Assembly (NCBI RefSeq): GCF_020024835.1
Contig: NZ_JAHHTD010000001.1
Coordinates: 1-64,000, forward strand
Direction of reading: 5' to 3'
DNA length: 64,000 nt
Source of the DNA: Campylobacter sp.
GTDB lineage: Bacteria > Campylobacterota > Campylobacteria > Campylobacterales > Campylobacteraceae
Shown: positions 15,862-24,929 of the stretch, in pieces
Layout of the letters: each line of letters begins with the position of its first letter
Numbering within the stretch: position 1 is the first letter of the stretch
Made by a program: the position numbers and the translations under genes
Notes under the pieces: model-generated
Seen by the model: only the letters and a program-made list of their open reading frames with translations
Databases searched by the model: none
What the model was told of the DNA's origin: nothing

Positions 15862-16215
15862 ATGGCAAGAGTAAAAACAGGCGTTGTAAGACGTCGCAGA
15901 CATAAGAAAATTCTAAAGCTTGCACGTGGTTTTTATAGCGGTCGTCGCAAACATTTTAGAAAAGCTAAAGAGCAATTAGAAAGAAGTTTGGTCTATGCGT
16001 ATCGTGATAGACGTCGTAAAAAACGAGATTTCCGCCGTCTTTGGATAGTGCGTATCAATGCAGCTTGTAGATTAAATGGTATTAGTTATTCAAAATTTAT
16101 AAATGGTCTTAAAAAAGCAGGCATTGAGCTTGATAGAAAAATTTTAGCTGATTTAGCGATGAATGACGCAGCTGCTTTTGCTAAAATTGCAGATGCTGCT
16201 AAAAAAGCACTTTAA
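15862..16215 (+). CDS. rplT: 50S ribosomal protein L20 (117 aa)
   Basis: Full-length L20: very basic N-terminal helix ([18 protein letters not shown]) that threads through 23S rRNA, then the globular C-terminal domain. GAAAGGATAAAT precedes the ATG. The 3' end overlaps the start of the next reading frame. Confidence 0.96.
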   Translation: MARVKTGVVRRRRHKKILKLARGFYSGRRKHFRKAKEQLERSLVYAYRDRRRKKRDFRRLWIVRINAACRLNGISYSKFINGLKKAGIELDRKILADLAMNDAAAFAKIADAAKKAL

Positions 16216-17083
16216 TCTTATAGCAAGGCTTTTTAGCCTTGTTTTTCTTTATATATCTTTTTTTAATTTTCTTTTTGCAAAAGATATCTTACTTTTTAAA
16301 ACTTATGATGAAAAAATCTTTCAAGATAAAAATTTAAGTCATTATTTAATGAGCGAAAAGCTTGATGGCGTAAGGGGAATTTGGAATGGTAAAAGTATGC
16401 AAACAAGAGCAAGAAATCCTATAAAACTTCCTCAATTTTTCACAAAGAACTTTCCAAATTTTCAATTAGATGGTGAGTTATGGATACAAAGAAATTCTTT
16501 TGAACAAATATCATCTTTAGTGCGTCAAGAAGATACTAATTTACAACACTGGAAAAATGTAACTTATAACGTCTTTGATGTGCCAAATGCTTGCGAAGAA
16601 TTTAAAATCACTTTATGCACTTTAGAAAATAGATTGCAAATTTTAAGGGATTATTTATCTAAAAATCCTAGTAAATTTATAAGGATAATTCCACAAATTC
16701 GCATTAAAAATCAAGAGCATTTAATGCAATTTTACCAAGATTTAATAGCACAAAATGCAGAAGGGGTGATTATAAGAAAAAATGACGCGTTATATGAAAG
16801 AAAGCGATCTGATAATGCTTATAAATTAAAGCCTTTTAAAGACGCAGAATGTATGGTAAAAAAACACTATGAGGGCAAGGGCAAATTTGCAGGAAAAATG
16901 GGATCTTTATTGTGTGAAGGATATATTGATGGTAAAAAAGTAGAATTTAAAATAGGTTCAGGCTTTAAAGATAAAGACCGCATTAATCCCCCAGCCATTG
17001 GATCTATAATCACTTATAAATACACTGGCTTTACTGCCAATAAAAAACCAAGATTTGCTACTTATTTAAGAATGTATAGGTGA
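16193..17083 (+). CDS. Secreted ATP-dependent DNA ligase (296 aa)
   Basis: Minimal ATP-dependent ligase: the adenylated lysine lies in [13 protein letters not shown], followed by the nucleotidyltransferase motifs LDGELW and GVIIRK and a C-terminal OB domain ([20 protein letters not shown]). A signal peptide ([22 protein letters not shown], cut after FLFA) predicts export, as for the periplasmic ligases of Campylobacter and Haemophilus (Cj1669c type). ATG 16193 gives the best signal peptide; 16163 is the alternative. Both lie inside rplT, and the rplT terminator falls within the signal-peptide codons. Confidence 0.85.
   Translation: MLLKKHFNLIARLFSLVFLYISFFNFLFAKDILLFKTYDEKIFQDKNLSHYLMSEKLDGVRGIWNGKSMQTRARNPIKLPQFFTKNFPNFQLDGELWIQRNSFEQISSLVRQEDTNLQHWKNVTYNVFDVPNACEEFKITLCTLENRLQILRDYLSKNPSKFIRIIPQIRIKNQEHLMQFYQDLIAQNAEGVIIRKNDALYERKRSDNAYKLKPFKDAECMVKKHYEGKGKFAGKMGSLLCEGYIDGKKVEFKIGSGFKDKDRINPPAIGSIITYKYTGFTANKKPRFATYLRMYR
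16224..16250 (+). terminator. rplT terminator inside the ligase coding region
   Basis: CAAGGCT-TTTT-AGCCTTG stem (16224-16241) is followed by TTTTTCTTT. This is a classic intrinsic terminator placed about 30 nt into the ligase gene, so ligase expression would need read-through. Confidence 0.75.
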
Positions 17084-17883
17084 TTTTTTAGGGTATTAAA
17101 GCAAAGATAAATTACAAAACCTATACAAGCAGTAAATATAATGCAAGCACCGCTAGATAGATTAAATATATAACTAAAAATTAATCCCACCAAACAAAAT
17201 ATCAAACTCAAAATACTTGCATAAAACATCATCAATCCGAGTTTTTTACTCAATCCTTCTGCTATAAAACTAGGTATGCTAAGCAAAGCGATAATTAAAA
17301 TCAAGCCGACAAGTCTTATACTCATAACTATACACAAAGCTATCATAAAGATTAAAATATAATAAAACAAACTAGCATTAATGCCTCTAGTTTGAGCAAA
17401 TTCATTATCAAAACTAATGATTTCAAATTGTCTATAAAAACAAATAATAAGTATCATAAAGATAAGATCACAAATTAACATTAACAAAAGATCATCATAA
17501 GAAACAGCTAAAATACTACCAAATAAATATGCCATTAAATCATTATTATAACCAGGACTTAGATCAATTAAAATAATTCCAATAGCCATACCAAGAGCCC
17601 ATATAACAGCAATAATACTATCGCTTCTATGAGGATAATATTTGCTTAAATATGCCACCATAAAAGCTAAAATAAGTGTAAATAAACTTGTGCTAAGTAG
17701 TATAGGCAAGGCAAAATAAAATGCCATTCCAATGCCACCAAAAGCTCCGTGTGTGATACCACCTGCCATAGAAATAAGTCTATTTATCATCACTAAGCTT
17801 CCTACACATCCACAAGCTATGCTAATTAAAATTGAAGCTAAAATTGCGTTTTGAAAAAAATTAAAATTTAAGATTTCAAGCAT
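17062..17883 (-). CDS. znuB: Zinc ABC transporter permease (273 aa)
   Basis: ABC-3 family permease with about eight hydrophobic segments and the conserved GGITHGAFGGIGMAF region facing the ATPase. It works with the ATPase encoded just upstream (8-bp overlap) and the binding protein at 19953. Its 3' end overlaps the convergent ligase gene by 22 bp. Confidence 0.88.
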   Translation of the reverse strand: MLEILNFNFFQNAILASILISIACGCVGSLVMINRLISMAGGITHGAFGGIGMAFYFALPILLSTSLFTLILAFMVAYLSKYYPHRSDSIIAVIWALGMAIGIILIDLSPGYNNDLMAYLFGSILAVSYDDLLLMLICDLIFMILIICFYRQFEIISFDNEFAQTRGINASLFYYILIFMIALCIVMSIRLVGLILIIALLSIPSFIAEGLSKKLGLMMFYASILSLIFCLVGLIFSYIFNLSSGACIIFTACIGFVIYLCFNTLKNHLYILK

Positions 17884-18625
17884 TGTATCCCTTGCATAAA
17901 CAAGAATTTAAACTCATTTCCACATCACAAATATGATTGTGATTTTGATATAAATGCTTAATATGATCGATTTTAGCTTGATTTTTAACATTAGTATGTA
18001 TAAACATTTCTTTATTTAAGTATGCAATTTTATCGCTATATGCTAAGATGATATTAATATCGTGGCTAATGCAGATAATTCCTATATTTTGTTGGTGTAG
18101 TTTTTTTAGTAAATCAAAAATTTGCAAAGCATTTTTAGTATCAACATTTGCAGTTGGCTCATCTAGTATAAGTAACTTGCAGGAGCTAACTAAGGCTCTT
18201 GCTATGAAAATCCTTTGTCTTTGACCGCCACTTAAAGTATTAATTTGTCTATCCCAAAAATCTTGCATATTAACTTGTTTTAACGCTAAAAGAGCTATTT
18301 GTTTATCTTTTTTTGTATAAAAGCCAAAAATTTTTTTATCTACTTGACCCATTAATACTACTTCTAATACTCTTGCAGGAAAATTTACATTTGCTAATGT
18401 ATTTTGCGGAACATAGCCTATTTGATTTGCTTTTATGTTATTAAATTTTATTTCATTTTTGCTTTTTAAAAGTCCAAGTATGAGTTTGATTAATGTAGAT
18501 TTTCCACCACCATTTGGACCTATTATAGATAAAAAATCATTACTATCATAATGTAGATTGATATCTTTTAACACGCACTCATTATTGTATGCAAAATTTA
18601 AGTTTGTAATCTTAAACAACTCCAT
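17876..18625 (-). CDS. znuC: Zinc ABC transporter ATPase (249 aa)
   Basis: Walker A GPNGGGKST (about 36-44), signature LSGGQRQR (about 135-142), Walker B LLILDEPTAN and the H-loop histidine in ISHD. This is a complete ABC ATPase of the metal-uptake class. Its start overlaps the stop of the upstream gene by one base. Confidence 0.9.
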   Translation of the reverse strand: MELFKITNLNFAYNNECVLKDINLHYDSNDFLSIIGPNGGGKSTLIKLILGLLKSKNEIKFNNIKANQIGYVPQNTLANVNFPARVLEVVLMGQVDKKIFGFYTKKDKQIALLALKQVNMQDFWDRQINTLSGGQRQRIFIARALVSSCKLLILDEPTANVDTKNALQIFDLLKKLHQQNIGIICISHDINIILAYSDKIAYLNKEMFIHTNVKNQAKIDHIKHLYQNHNHICDVEMSLNSCLCKGYNA

Positions 18626-19956
18626 TAAAATACACCTGCTTTTGTATTAATAAATAAAAACATACCAAAAAACAACATAGCGATAATTCCTAAGTATTCT
18701 AATGTAAGTCTTAAGCGTTCTTGTTTTAAGCTTTTGTGAAATTTATTTGTGCTGATTGCAAATAAAAACAATATAAAACACATTCCTAATGTTATAAACA
18801 CAGCTGAACTTATAGCATAAAAAAAGCCAAATTCATAAGCAAAAACAAACAATAAAACAACTCCTGGACAAGGCACTAAAGCCGCACTTAGTATAATGCC
18901 CCATTCATTGAGTTTGCTATGGTTGCAACAGGTGCAATTTGATTTGTGCTTGTGTAGAATTTTTTTACTTAGCATAAATAAAGCTATAAATATAATACAC
19001 AAACTAGCAATTTGAGTTAGTATATAACTTGCTTGATTATTGACATCTTTTAATAAATTTTCAAGTAAAATTACACCTATGCTTACGAGTAAAAATGCAC
19101 TTATAATGTGAATAACACCTATTCTTAAAACAAAATAGAAAATTTTTAAAAGAGAGCTTTTGTGCGTCATAAAATAAGCACTAGTTAGCATTTTTGCGTG
19201 GCCTGGAGCACTAGCGTGAAAGACTCCATAAGCAAAAGAAATAGATAATAATATTAAAAAAGTTTTTATATCAAATTCTTTTTGTAATAAATTCTTTATA
19301 TAAGCGAAAAGTTCATTATTTAGTTGATTTAATTTAAAGAGTAAATTTTGTGATTGTTTAGGAGTATTTTTGCTTTTTTCTGCAAGTGTTAAATCAGGTA
19401 TTTTTCCTTGATGAATTTGTAAAAACATAAGGTTTAAGTTAGGATTTAAAGCAAGATAATAATTAAAATCAAGTGTCATAAAGCCATCATTTTTAAATTT
19501 AAAATTAAAAAATCCTTCATCATCGTGAATTTGTATGCTAAAAGTCGTTTTATCTTTAATAGGTAAATTTAATATAACTTTGTATTCAAAAAATAATTGT
19601 GAATTTTTTGTGTATAAAATAGGATCTTTAAATTCTTTTATATAAATAGTATCATCTAGATCGTAAAATTGAAATTGTGTTAAAAAATTTTTAGGCTCTA
19701 TGTAGTCTAAGAGTGTGTATTTTATATTTACAATTTCATCATCATCAAGCTGATTGTTATAGTTTAAATCATAATTTTCTATCAAAACATTAAAAAATTC
19801 TTCTGAAAATTCCCATTTTATATCAATTTGAGTAAGATTTTCTTTACTAGTGTTAAAATCTAAATATACATTTGCAGAAGGTGTATAGGCTGCACATAAA
19901 GCACAAGCATATAGACCTTTAAAAGTGAAAAAAAATAAAATAAATAAAATTCTCAT
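18625..19956 (-). CDS. DUF1007-NicO fusion metal transporter (443 aa)
   Basis: A signal peptide (cut near residue 18) leads into a periplasmic DUF1007 domain (about 20-190) with an EF-hand-like loop DLNYNNQLDDDE. Then come six or so membrane helices of the NicO/RcnA nickel-cobalt permease family, with the diagnostic HASAPGHAKML (about 247-257) and a cytosolic CNCCNH-type cluster. The family moves Ni or Co. Its place between znuA and znuC, overlapping both neighbours, suggests a link to zinc, either as an auxiliary transporter or by metal-dependent co-regulation. Confidence 0.8.
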   Translation of the reverse strand: MRILFILFFFTFKGLYACALCAAYTPSANVYLDFNTSKENLTQIDIKWEFSEEFFNVLIENYDLNYNNQLDDDEIVNIKYTLLDYIEPKNFLTQFQFYDLDDTIYIKEFKDPILYTKNSQLFFEYKVILNLPIKDKTTFSIQIHDDEGFFNFKFKNDGFMTLDFNYYLALNPNLNLMFLQIHQGKIPDLTLAEKSKNTPKQSQNLLFKLNQLNNELFAYIKNLLQKEFDIKTFLILLSISFAYGVFHASAPGHAKMLTSAYFMTHKSSLLKIFYFVLRIGVIHIISAFLLVSIGVILLENLLKDVNNQASYILTQIASLCIIFIALFMLSKKILHKHKSNCTCCNHSKLNEWGIILSAALVPCPGVVLLFVFAYEFGFFYAISSAVFITLGMCFILFLFAISTNKFHKSLKQERLRLTLEYLGIIAMLFFGMFLFINTKAGVF

Positions 19957-20795
19957 TGTAATGCCAGATTGAGAGCATTTACACTTTTTAATAACTCCTC
20001 ATCCCAGTTTCTTGCAAGATGATTTATAGAAATTATCTTAGCATTTAATTCTTTAGCTAAAGTTTTTACCGCATTTTCTGAAAATCCTGGTTGTATAAAA
20101 ATTATACGTATATCTTTTTCTTTTGCAAGTGAGATTAAATTTTGCAAATCTTTTGCTTTTGGTTCTTTACCATTAATTTGCACTGGGATTTGTATGAGAT
20201 TGTATCTTTTTGCCAAATAAGCCCAACTAGGATGATATACAATAAATTCATTTTTTTTGATATTTTGTAATTTTGCTTTGATTTTTTCATCTAATTCATC
20301 TAATTCTTTAAGAAAAATTTTTAAATTTTCTTCATAAAATGTTTTATTTTGTGGGAATACTTCACTTAAAGCTTTGCTGATATTTTTAGCTTGAATTTTT
20401 ACTAAAATAGGATCAAGCCATACGTGAGGATCTTTTTCGTGCTCGTGATCTTTATGATGATCTTCCTCCTCGTGTTCTTCAAAAAGTTCGATATTTTGAT
20501 TGATATTAACAATTTTTACATTTTTTAAAGTATTTTTAAATTTTTCTTCTAAGATTTTTTCAAGTTCTAAATCAGCTAAAAAATAAATTTTACTTTCTTC
20601 TAATTTTTTTAAAATTTGAGGTTTAAATTCTACATTGTGCTCATCTGAATTTTGCGGTATAAGAACATTTATCTCTACGCTATCTTTTGCGATTTTTTCT
20701 ACGAAAAATGCTTGAGGTGGTATGCTAACACTTACTATAGGTTTAGCAAAAATAAAAACACTACAAATACACAATAATAATATTTTAATCATCAC
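19953..20795 (-). CDS. znuA: Periplasmic zinc-binding protein (280 aa)
   Basis: Signal peptide (IKILLLCICSVFIFA) then a cluster A-1 metal-binding fold. The histidine-rich acidic loop EEHEEEDHHKDHEHEKD (about 105-121) is typical of zinc-specific ZnuA and precedes the ligand motif DPHVWLDP. Other ligand histidines occur in DEHN and VYHPSW. It is the first gene of the znu operon, divergent from the Fur-family regulator. Confidence 0.9.
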   Translation of the reverse strand: MMIKILLLCICSVFIFAKPIVSVSIPPQAFFVEKIAKDSVEINVLIPQNSDEHNVEFKPQILKKLEESKIYFLADLELEKILEEKFKNTLKNVKIVNINQNIELFEEHEEEDHHKDHEHEKDPHVWLDPILVKIQAKNISKALSEVFPQNKTFYEENLKIFLKELDELDEKIKAKLQNIKKNEFIVYHPSWAYLAKRYNLIQIPVQINGKEPKAKDLQNLISLAKEKDIRIIFIQPGFSENAVKTLAKELNAKIISINHLARNWDEELLKSVNALNLALQ

Positions 20796-20821
20796 TTCTC
20801 CTTAAAAAATCAAAATTATAC

Positions 20822-20864
20822 ATAATGCAACTTAGTTGCGACTTAAGTATAAAGTTGCAATTAT
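20822..20864. promoter_or_regulatory. Candidate Zur operator between znuA and the Fur-family gene
   Basis: GCAACTTAGTTGC (20827-20839) is a perfect 5-bp-arm palindrome. The longer pair ATAATGCAACT (20822-20832) and AGTTGCAATTAT (20853-20864) is a near-perfect inverted repeat around it. It lies 26 bp from the znuA start and 46 bp from the regulator start, right for shared zinc-dependent control. The site does not match a Zur consensus I can quote. Confidence 0.5.
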
Positions 20865-20910
20865 GGGATTTTTTTGTGCTACAATGCTTTTTTATTTTAA
20901 GGTGCAAACA

Positions 20911-21261
20911 ATGGAAGCAGTCAAAATACTAAAAAAATACAATATACCCATAACAACTTTACGCTTAGAAATTTTGCAAATTTTAGCTCTTACTAAAATA
21001 CCTCTAAGCTATGATCAATTTGATCTTCAAGCTAATAAAACAAGCTTTTATCGCAATATGGAGCTTTTTGAAAAGAGTGGTATTGTGATTAAAAGCGAAC
21101 TCAATCGTAAAAGTTTTTATGAATTAGCCAATCAAGCAAAAGCCCATTTTGTGTGCGATGTGTGTCATATTATTAGCGATATTAAAATGCCTAAAATTAA
21201 AGGTGTAATTAAGAGTGTTGTAGTAAAGGGCATATGTGAAAAATGTGAGGACGGACGATGA
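20911..21261 (+). CDS. Fur-family (Zur-like) regulator (116 aa)
   Basis: Winged-helix N-terminus (LRLEILQILALTKIPLSYDQF) and a C-terminal dimerisation domain with CDVC (about 82-85) and CEKC near the end, the structural zinc site of Fur/Zur proteins. I start at 20911 (AAGGTGCAAACA upstream); a frame from 20836 adds an implausible hydrophobic extension. Position divergent from znuA argues for Zur. The C-terminus is shorter than in typical Fur proteins (about 130-150 aa). The stop overlaps the next start (ATGA). Confidence 0.75.
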   Translation: MEAVKILKKYNIPITTLRLEILQILALTKIPLSYDQFDLQANKTSFYRNMELFEKSGIVIKSELNRKSFYELANQAKAHFVCDVCHIISDIKMPKIKGVIKSVVVKGICEKCEDGR

Positions 21262-21965
21262 ATTTATGGGATAAAAAGGCGAAAACTTATACAAGATATG
21301 ATGAAAAATTAAATGAAATTCAAAAATTAACTTTTGATAAATTAAAGGCTTTAAATATACATTTTGATAATAAATATATTATAGATATTGGCTGTGGGAC
21401 AGGAGTTTGGACCTTGCATTTAGCTAAAAAAGCAAAGGAAATTTTAGCTATTGATAATGCTAAAGCTATGCTAGAAATTTTAAAACAAGACGCATTAACT
21501 CATAATATAAATAATATCAAAACATTAAATATAGACTTTAAAGATTTTTGTGAAAATTATAAATTTTCATTTGATTTGGCCTTTTTAAGTATGTCTCCTG
21601 CTTTACAAGAGGAAAAAGATTATGCAAATTTTTTAAATTTAGCTCCTAAAAAAGTATATTTAGGCTGGGCAAGTAAGCGTAAAAGTAGCTTTTTAGATCC
21701 TATATTTGAGCATTTTAATACCGAATTTAAAGGTTTTTACAAACAAGACTTTCAAAATTTTTTAGATATTAAAAGTATTCCTTATGAGTGTGAAATTTTT
21801 AGTGAAACTAGAGTGGTAAAAAGAGATAAAGAAAGTGCTATGGAAAATGCTTTATGGCATTTGAGTATGAATGGCATTAGCATAAGCAAACAAGACTTAG
21901 AGCCTTTTGCAAAAGATGAGGTAGAAGAAATTATAGAAGCTAAGATAAAGTTAATTGTTTGTTGA
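21258..21965 (+). CDS. SAM-dependent methyltransferase (235 aa)
   Basis: Class I Rossmann methyltransferase: motif I DIGCGTGVW (about 43-51) and acidic motif II AIDNAKAML. The substrate is unknown. Overlap of 4 bp with the Fur-family gene makes it a co-transcribed partner, perhaps tied to zinc status. The defence island starts right after it. Confidence 0.75.
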   Translation: MNLWDKKAKTYTRYDEKLNEIQKLTFDKLKALNIHFDNKYIIDIGCGTGVWTLHLAKKAKEILAIDNAKAMLEILKQDALTHNINNIKTLNIDFKDFCENYKFSFDLAFLSMSPALQEEKDYANFLNLAPKKVYLGWASKRKSSFLDPIFEHFNTEFKGFYKQDFQNFLDIKSIPYECEIFSETRVVKRDKESAMENALWHLSMNGISISKQDLEPFAKDEVEEIIEAKIKLIVC

Positions 21966-22001
21966 TATAAGGAAAATTAATTTTATAAATAAGGGTAATT
22001 A

Positions 22002-23558
22002 ATGCAAGATAAAAACATAGAGCAAAACGAGCTTTATAAGACGATATGGAAGGTTGCAAATGAGCTAAGAGGGGCAGTTGATGGCTGGGATTTTAAGCAA
22101 TATGTGCTAGGGATAATGTTTTATCGCTATATCTCTGAAAATCTTACCCGATATATTAATATCAATGAGCACAAATACAATAGCAAGGATTTTGATTATG
22201 CCAAACTCTCTGATGAGCAGGCAAGCAATATAAGAGATACTATTATCAAAGAAAAGGGTTTTTTCATCTCTCCAAGCGGGCTTTTTGTAAATGTAGTTAA
22301 AAATGCACAAAATGATGAGAATCTAAACACAACGCTTGAAAATATATTTAAAAATATTGAGCACTCAAGCATTGGAACAACTTCAGAGGATAATGTCAAG
22401 GGCTTATTTGCGGATTTAGATGTTAATAGCAATAAGCTTGGAAATAGTGTCAAAACAAGAAATGAAATGCTAAATAAGCTTCTTAATGCAATCAATGCAA
22501 TGGAGCTAAGAGAGTATCAAAACAGCACTATTGATATATTTGGCGATGCTTATGAGTATCTTATGGGTATGTATGCAAGCAGTGCGGGTAAAAGTGGAGG
22601 GGAGTTTTTCACCCCTCAAGAGGTAAGCGAGCTTCTTGCACGCATTGCAATTGGTGATCAAAAATCACTTAATAAGGTTTATGATCCTTGCTGTGGGAGC
22701 GGTTCTTTACTCCTTAAATTTGCCAAAGTGCTAGGCAAAGAAAATGTAAAAGATGGCTTTTATGGGCAAGAAATCAACCTAACCACTTATAATCTTTGTC
22801 GTATTAATATGTTTTTACACGATATTAATTATAATAAATTTAATATCGCACACGGCGATACCCTTCTTGATCCAAAGCATCAAGATGATGAACCTTTTGA
22901 TGCTATAGTCTCTAATCCTCCTTATTCTACAAAATGGGTAGGAGATGCAAATCCCTTGCTTATCAATGATCCTAGATTTGCCCCTGCTGGGGTGCTCGCC
23001 CCTAAAAGTAGTGCGGATTTAGCCTTTAGTATGCATATGCTTTCTTATCTTTCTGCCAAAGGCACTGCTGCTATTGTAGAGTTTCCCGGTGTGCTTTATC
23101 GCACAGGAGCAGAGAGAAAAATCAGAGAATATTTAGTCAATAATAATTTTGTAGATTGTGTTATCGCACTTCCTGCTAATCTTTTCTTTGGGACAAGTAT
23201 TGCAACTTGTATTTTAGTGCTAAAGAAAAATAAAAAAGATGCAAAAACGCTCTTTATCGATGGGAGTGCAGAGTTTGTTAAAGATGGTAAGAGAAACAAA
23301 CTCACAGAGCAAAATATCTCTAATATTTTAAGAATCTATAAAGCAAGAGAGGAGCAAAAGCATTTTTCAAGTCTTGCTTGTATGGAGCAAATACAACAAA
23401 ATGATTATAATCTTTCAGTCAATCGCTATGTAGAGCAAGAAAATACAGAGGAAATCATTGACATCAAAGCACTAAATCAAGAAATCAAAGAGATTGTAAA
23501 AAGGCAAACAAGTCTAAGAAAAAGTCTGGATTCTATAATCGAGGAATTGGGGGAATGA
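22002..23558 (+). CDS. hsdM: Type I restriction-modification DNA methyltransferase (518 aa)
   Basis: N-terminal HsdM helical domain, then the N6-adenine methyltransferase core: SAM motif DPCCGSGS (228-235) and catalytic NPPY (305-308). Length is normal for the family. It methylates the site chosen by HsdS and is required for restriction. The stop overlaps the following small ORF (ATGA). Codon use in the block through 31121 looks somewhat less AT-biased than the flanks, fitting horizontal transfer. Confidence 0.95.
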   Translation: MQDKNIEQNELYKTIWKVANELRGAVDGWDFKQYVLGIMFYRYISENLTRYININEHKYNSKDFDYAKLSDEQASNIRDTIIKEKGFFISPSGLFVNVVKNAQNDENLNTTLENIFKNIEHSSIGTTSEDNVKGLFADLDVNSNKLGNSVKTRNEMLNKLLNAINAMELREYQNSTIDIFGDAYEYLMGMYASSAGKSGGEFFTPQEVSELLARIAIGDQKSLNKVYDPCCGSGSLLLKFAKVLGKENVKDGFYGQEINLTTYNLCRINMFLHDINYNKFNIAHGDTLLDPKHQDDEPFDAIVSNPPYSTKWVGDANPLLINDPRFAPAGVLAPKSSADLAFSMHMLSYLSAKGTAAIVEFPGVLYRTGAERKIREYLVNNNFVDCVIALPANLFFGTSIATCILVLKKNKKDAKTLFIDGSAEFVKDGKRNKLTEQNISNILRIYKAREEQKHFSSLACMEQIQQNDYNLSVNRYVEQENTEEIIDIKALNQEIKEIVKRQTSLRKSLDSIIEELGE

Positions 23559-23719
23559 AAGAGTTTAAAGTATCCTCGCCCAAAGGAGCACGGGCTATTC
23601 ATAGCCCTGAGATCTCTAAACTGGGAAAAATTATAGCATTTTTAGGCAAAGCCTTGCAAGAAAATAAAATAGAGCAAATGATAAACTTAGCCACATTGCT
23701 AAGATTTAAAAAGGTTTAA
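23555..23719 (+). CDS. Small ORF between hsdM and hsdS (54 aa)
   Basis: ATG at 23555 overlaps the hsdM stop by 4 bp, and the TAA ends one base before the hsdS ATG, so the ORF fills the gap exactly. The protein starts MKEFKVSSPKGARAIHSPE and then forms a likely amphipathic helix (KLGKIIAFLGKALQENKIEQ) and a basic end. GGGGGA lies upstream. No family is recognised. The perfect fit between coupled genes suggests that it is translated, if only to couple hsdS. Confidence 0.55.
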   Translation: MKEFKVSSPKGARAIHSPEISKLGKIIAFLGKALQENKIEQMINLATLLRFKKV

Positions 23720-23720
23720 G

Positions 23721-24920
23721 ATGAATAAAATAGAGCAATTGATTGAAAAGCTTTGTCCTAATGGCGTAGAGTTTAAGGCGTTTAAAGAAATTGGCGTGTA
23801 TGTAAGAGGGGTTACATATAAAAAATCTCAAGAAATACCAAATTGCGATAATGGTATAAAAGTGCTAAGGGCAAACAATATTGATATTTTTTACAATAGA
23901 TTAAATTTTAATGACATAAAGACAATAAGCAGTTTAGTTAAAATTAAAGAAAACCAATATCTAAAAGAAAACGATATTTTAATTTGTGCTGGAAGTGGAA
24001 GTAAAGAACATATAGGAAAAGTTGCTTTTATCTCTCAAGATTTAAACTATGTTTTTGGTGGTTTTATGGGGGTTTTAAAAATTAATAATCCATTGGTAAG
24101 TAGTCGCTATGCTTTTCATATTTTAACAAGTTCAATTTTTAAAATTCATTTAAATAAAGAACTTGCTTCTACGACTATCAATAATTTGAGCTCTACGATA
24201 ATAAATGATTTCAAAATCCCCATTCCACCTTTAGAGATTCAGCAAGAAATTGTAAGAATCCTAGATACTTTCACAGAACTTAATGCAGAACTTAATACAG
24301 AACTTAATACACGCAAAAAGCAATATAGCTATTATCGTAACTATTTGCTAGATTTTGGAACACCGGAGAATCCAAAAAATGGCGTAGAGTTTAAGGCGTT
24401 GGGGGAGGTGTGTAAAATTTATAAAGGAAGCCAACTTAACAAAATGTTGCTTTATAGTAATGGTAAATATCCTGTAATAAATGGTGGCATTTTGCCTTCT
24501 GGATATTGGGATAATTTCAATGAGGAGGCTAATACAATTACAATCAGTCAAGGAGGGGCTTCTGCTGGCTATGTGAATTTTATAATTTCGCCTTTTTGGG
24601 CTGGTGCGCATTGCTATGTTATTAAGCAAAAATATAATGATGTATTATATAGGTATGTTTATTTCTTTTTAAAAAAATGTCAAAATTTAATGATGAAATC
24701 ACAATTTGGAGCGGGTATCCCTGCATTGAATAAAAGTGATATTGAATCTCTAAAAATCCCCATTCCACCCTTAGAGATTCAGCAAGAAATTGTAAGAATC
24801 CTAGATCAATTTGAAGCCCTTACAAGTGATTTGTGTCAAGGCTTACCCGCAGAGATAGAAGCAAGAAATAAGCAATATGAGTATTATAGAGCTAAGTTAT
24901 TAAGTTTTAAAGAATTATAA
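23721..24920 (+). CDS. hsdS: Type I restriction specificity subunit (399 aa)
   Basis: Two target-recognition domains, each followed by the same conserved segment PIPPLEIQQEIVRILD (about 168-183 and 348-363) that forms the spacer helices. Between them, residues 185-196 are three TELN-type tetrapeptides, like the TAEL repeats whose number sets spacer length in EcoR124I versus EcoR124II. HsdS chooses the bipartite target for HsdM and HsdR. Direct DNA repeats flank each half. The length of 399 aa is normal and the gene looks intact. Confidence 0.93.
   Translation: MNKIEQLIEKLCPNGVEFKAFKEIGVYVRGVTYKKSQEIPNCDNGIKVLRANNIDIFYNRLNFNDIKTISSLVKIKENQYLKENDILICAGSGSKEHIGKVAFISQDLNYVFGGFMGVLKINNPLVSSRYAFHILTSSIFKIHLNKELASTTINNLSSTIINDFKIPIPPLEIQQEIVRILDTFTELNAELNTELNTRKKQYSYYRNYLLDFGTPENPKNGVEFKALGEVCKIYKGSQLNKMLLYSNGKYPVINGGILPSGYWDNFNEEANTITISQGGASAGYVNFIISPFWAGAHCYVIKQKYNDVLYRYVYFFLKKCQNLMMKSQFGAGIPALNKSDIESLKIPIPPLEIQQEIVRILDQFEALTSDLCQGLPAEIEARNKQYEYYRAKLLSFKEL
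23760..23782 (+). repeat. 23-bp direct repeat at the start of hsdS half 1 (copy at 24378-24400)
   Basis: AATGGCGTAGAGTTTAAGGC plus GTT is identical at 23760-23782 and 24378-24400, at the entry to each target-recognition domain. With the 54-bp repeats at the domain exits it could support domain exchange by recombination. Confidence 0.85.
24213..24266 (+). repeat. 54-bp direct repeat in hsdS (copy at 24753-24806)
   Basis: Positions 24213-24266 and 24753-24806 differ at one base (CACCTTTAG versus CACCCTTAG). They encode the conserved spacer helix after each target-recognition domain, 540 bp apart. Confidence 0.9.
24273..24308 (+). repeat. 12-bp tandem repeat (x3) in the hsdS spacer
   Basis: Three units of (A/G)CAGAACTTAAT encode TELN-AELN-TELN. 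Gain or loss of a 12-bp unit keeps the frame but would change the distance between the half-sites, as known for EcoR124 TAEL repeats. Confidence 0.9.
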
Positions 24921-24929
24921 GGAGAAGTT

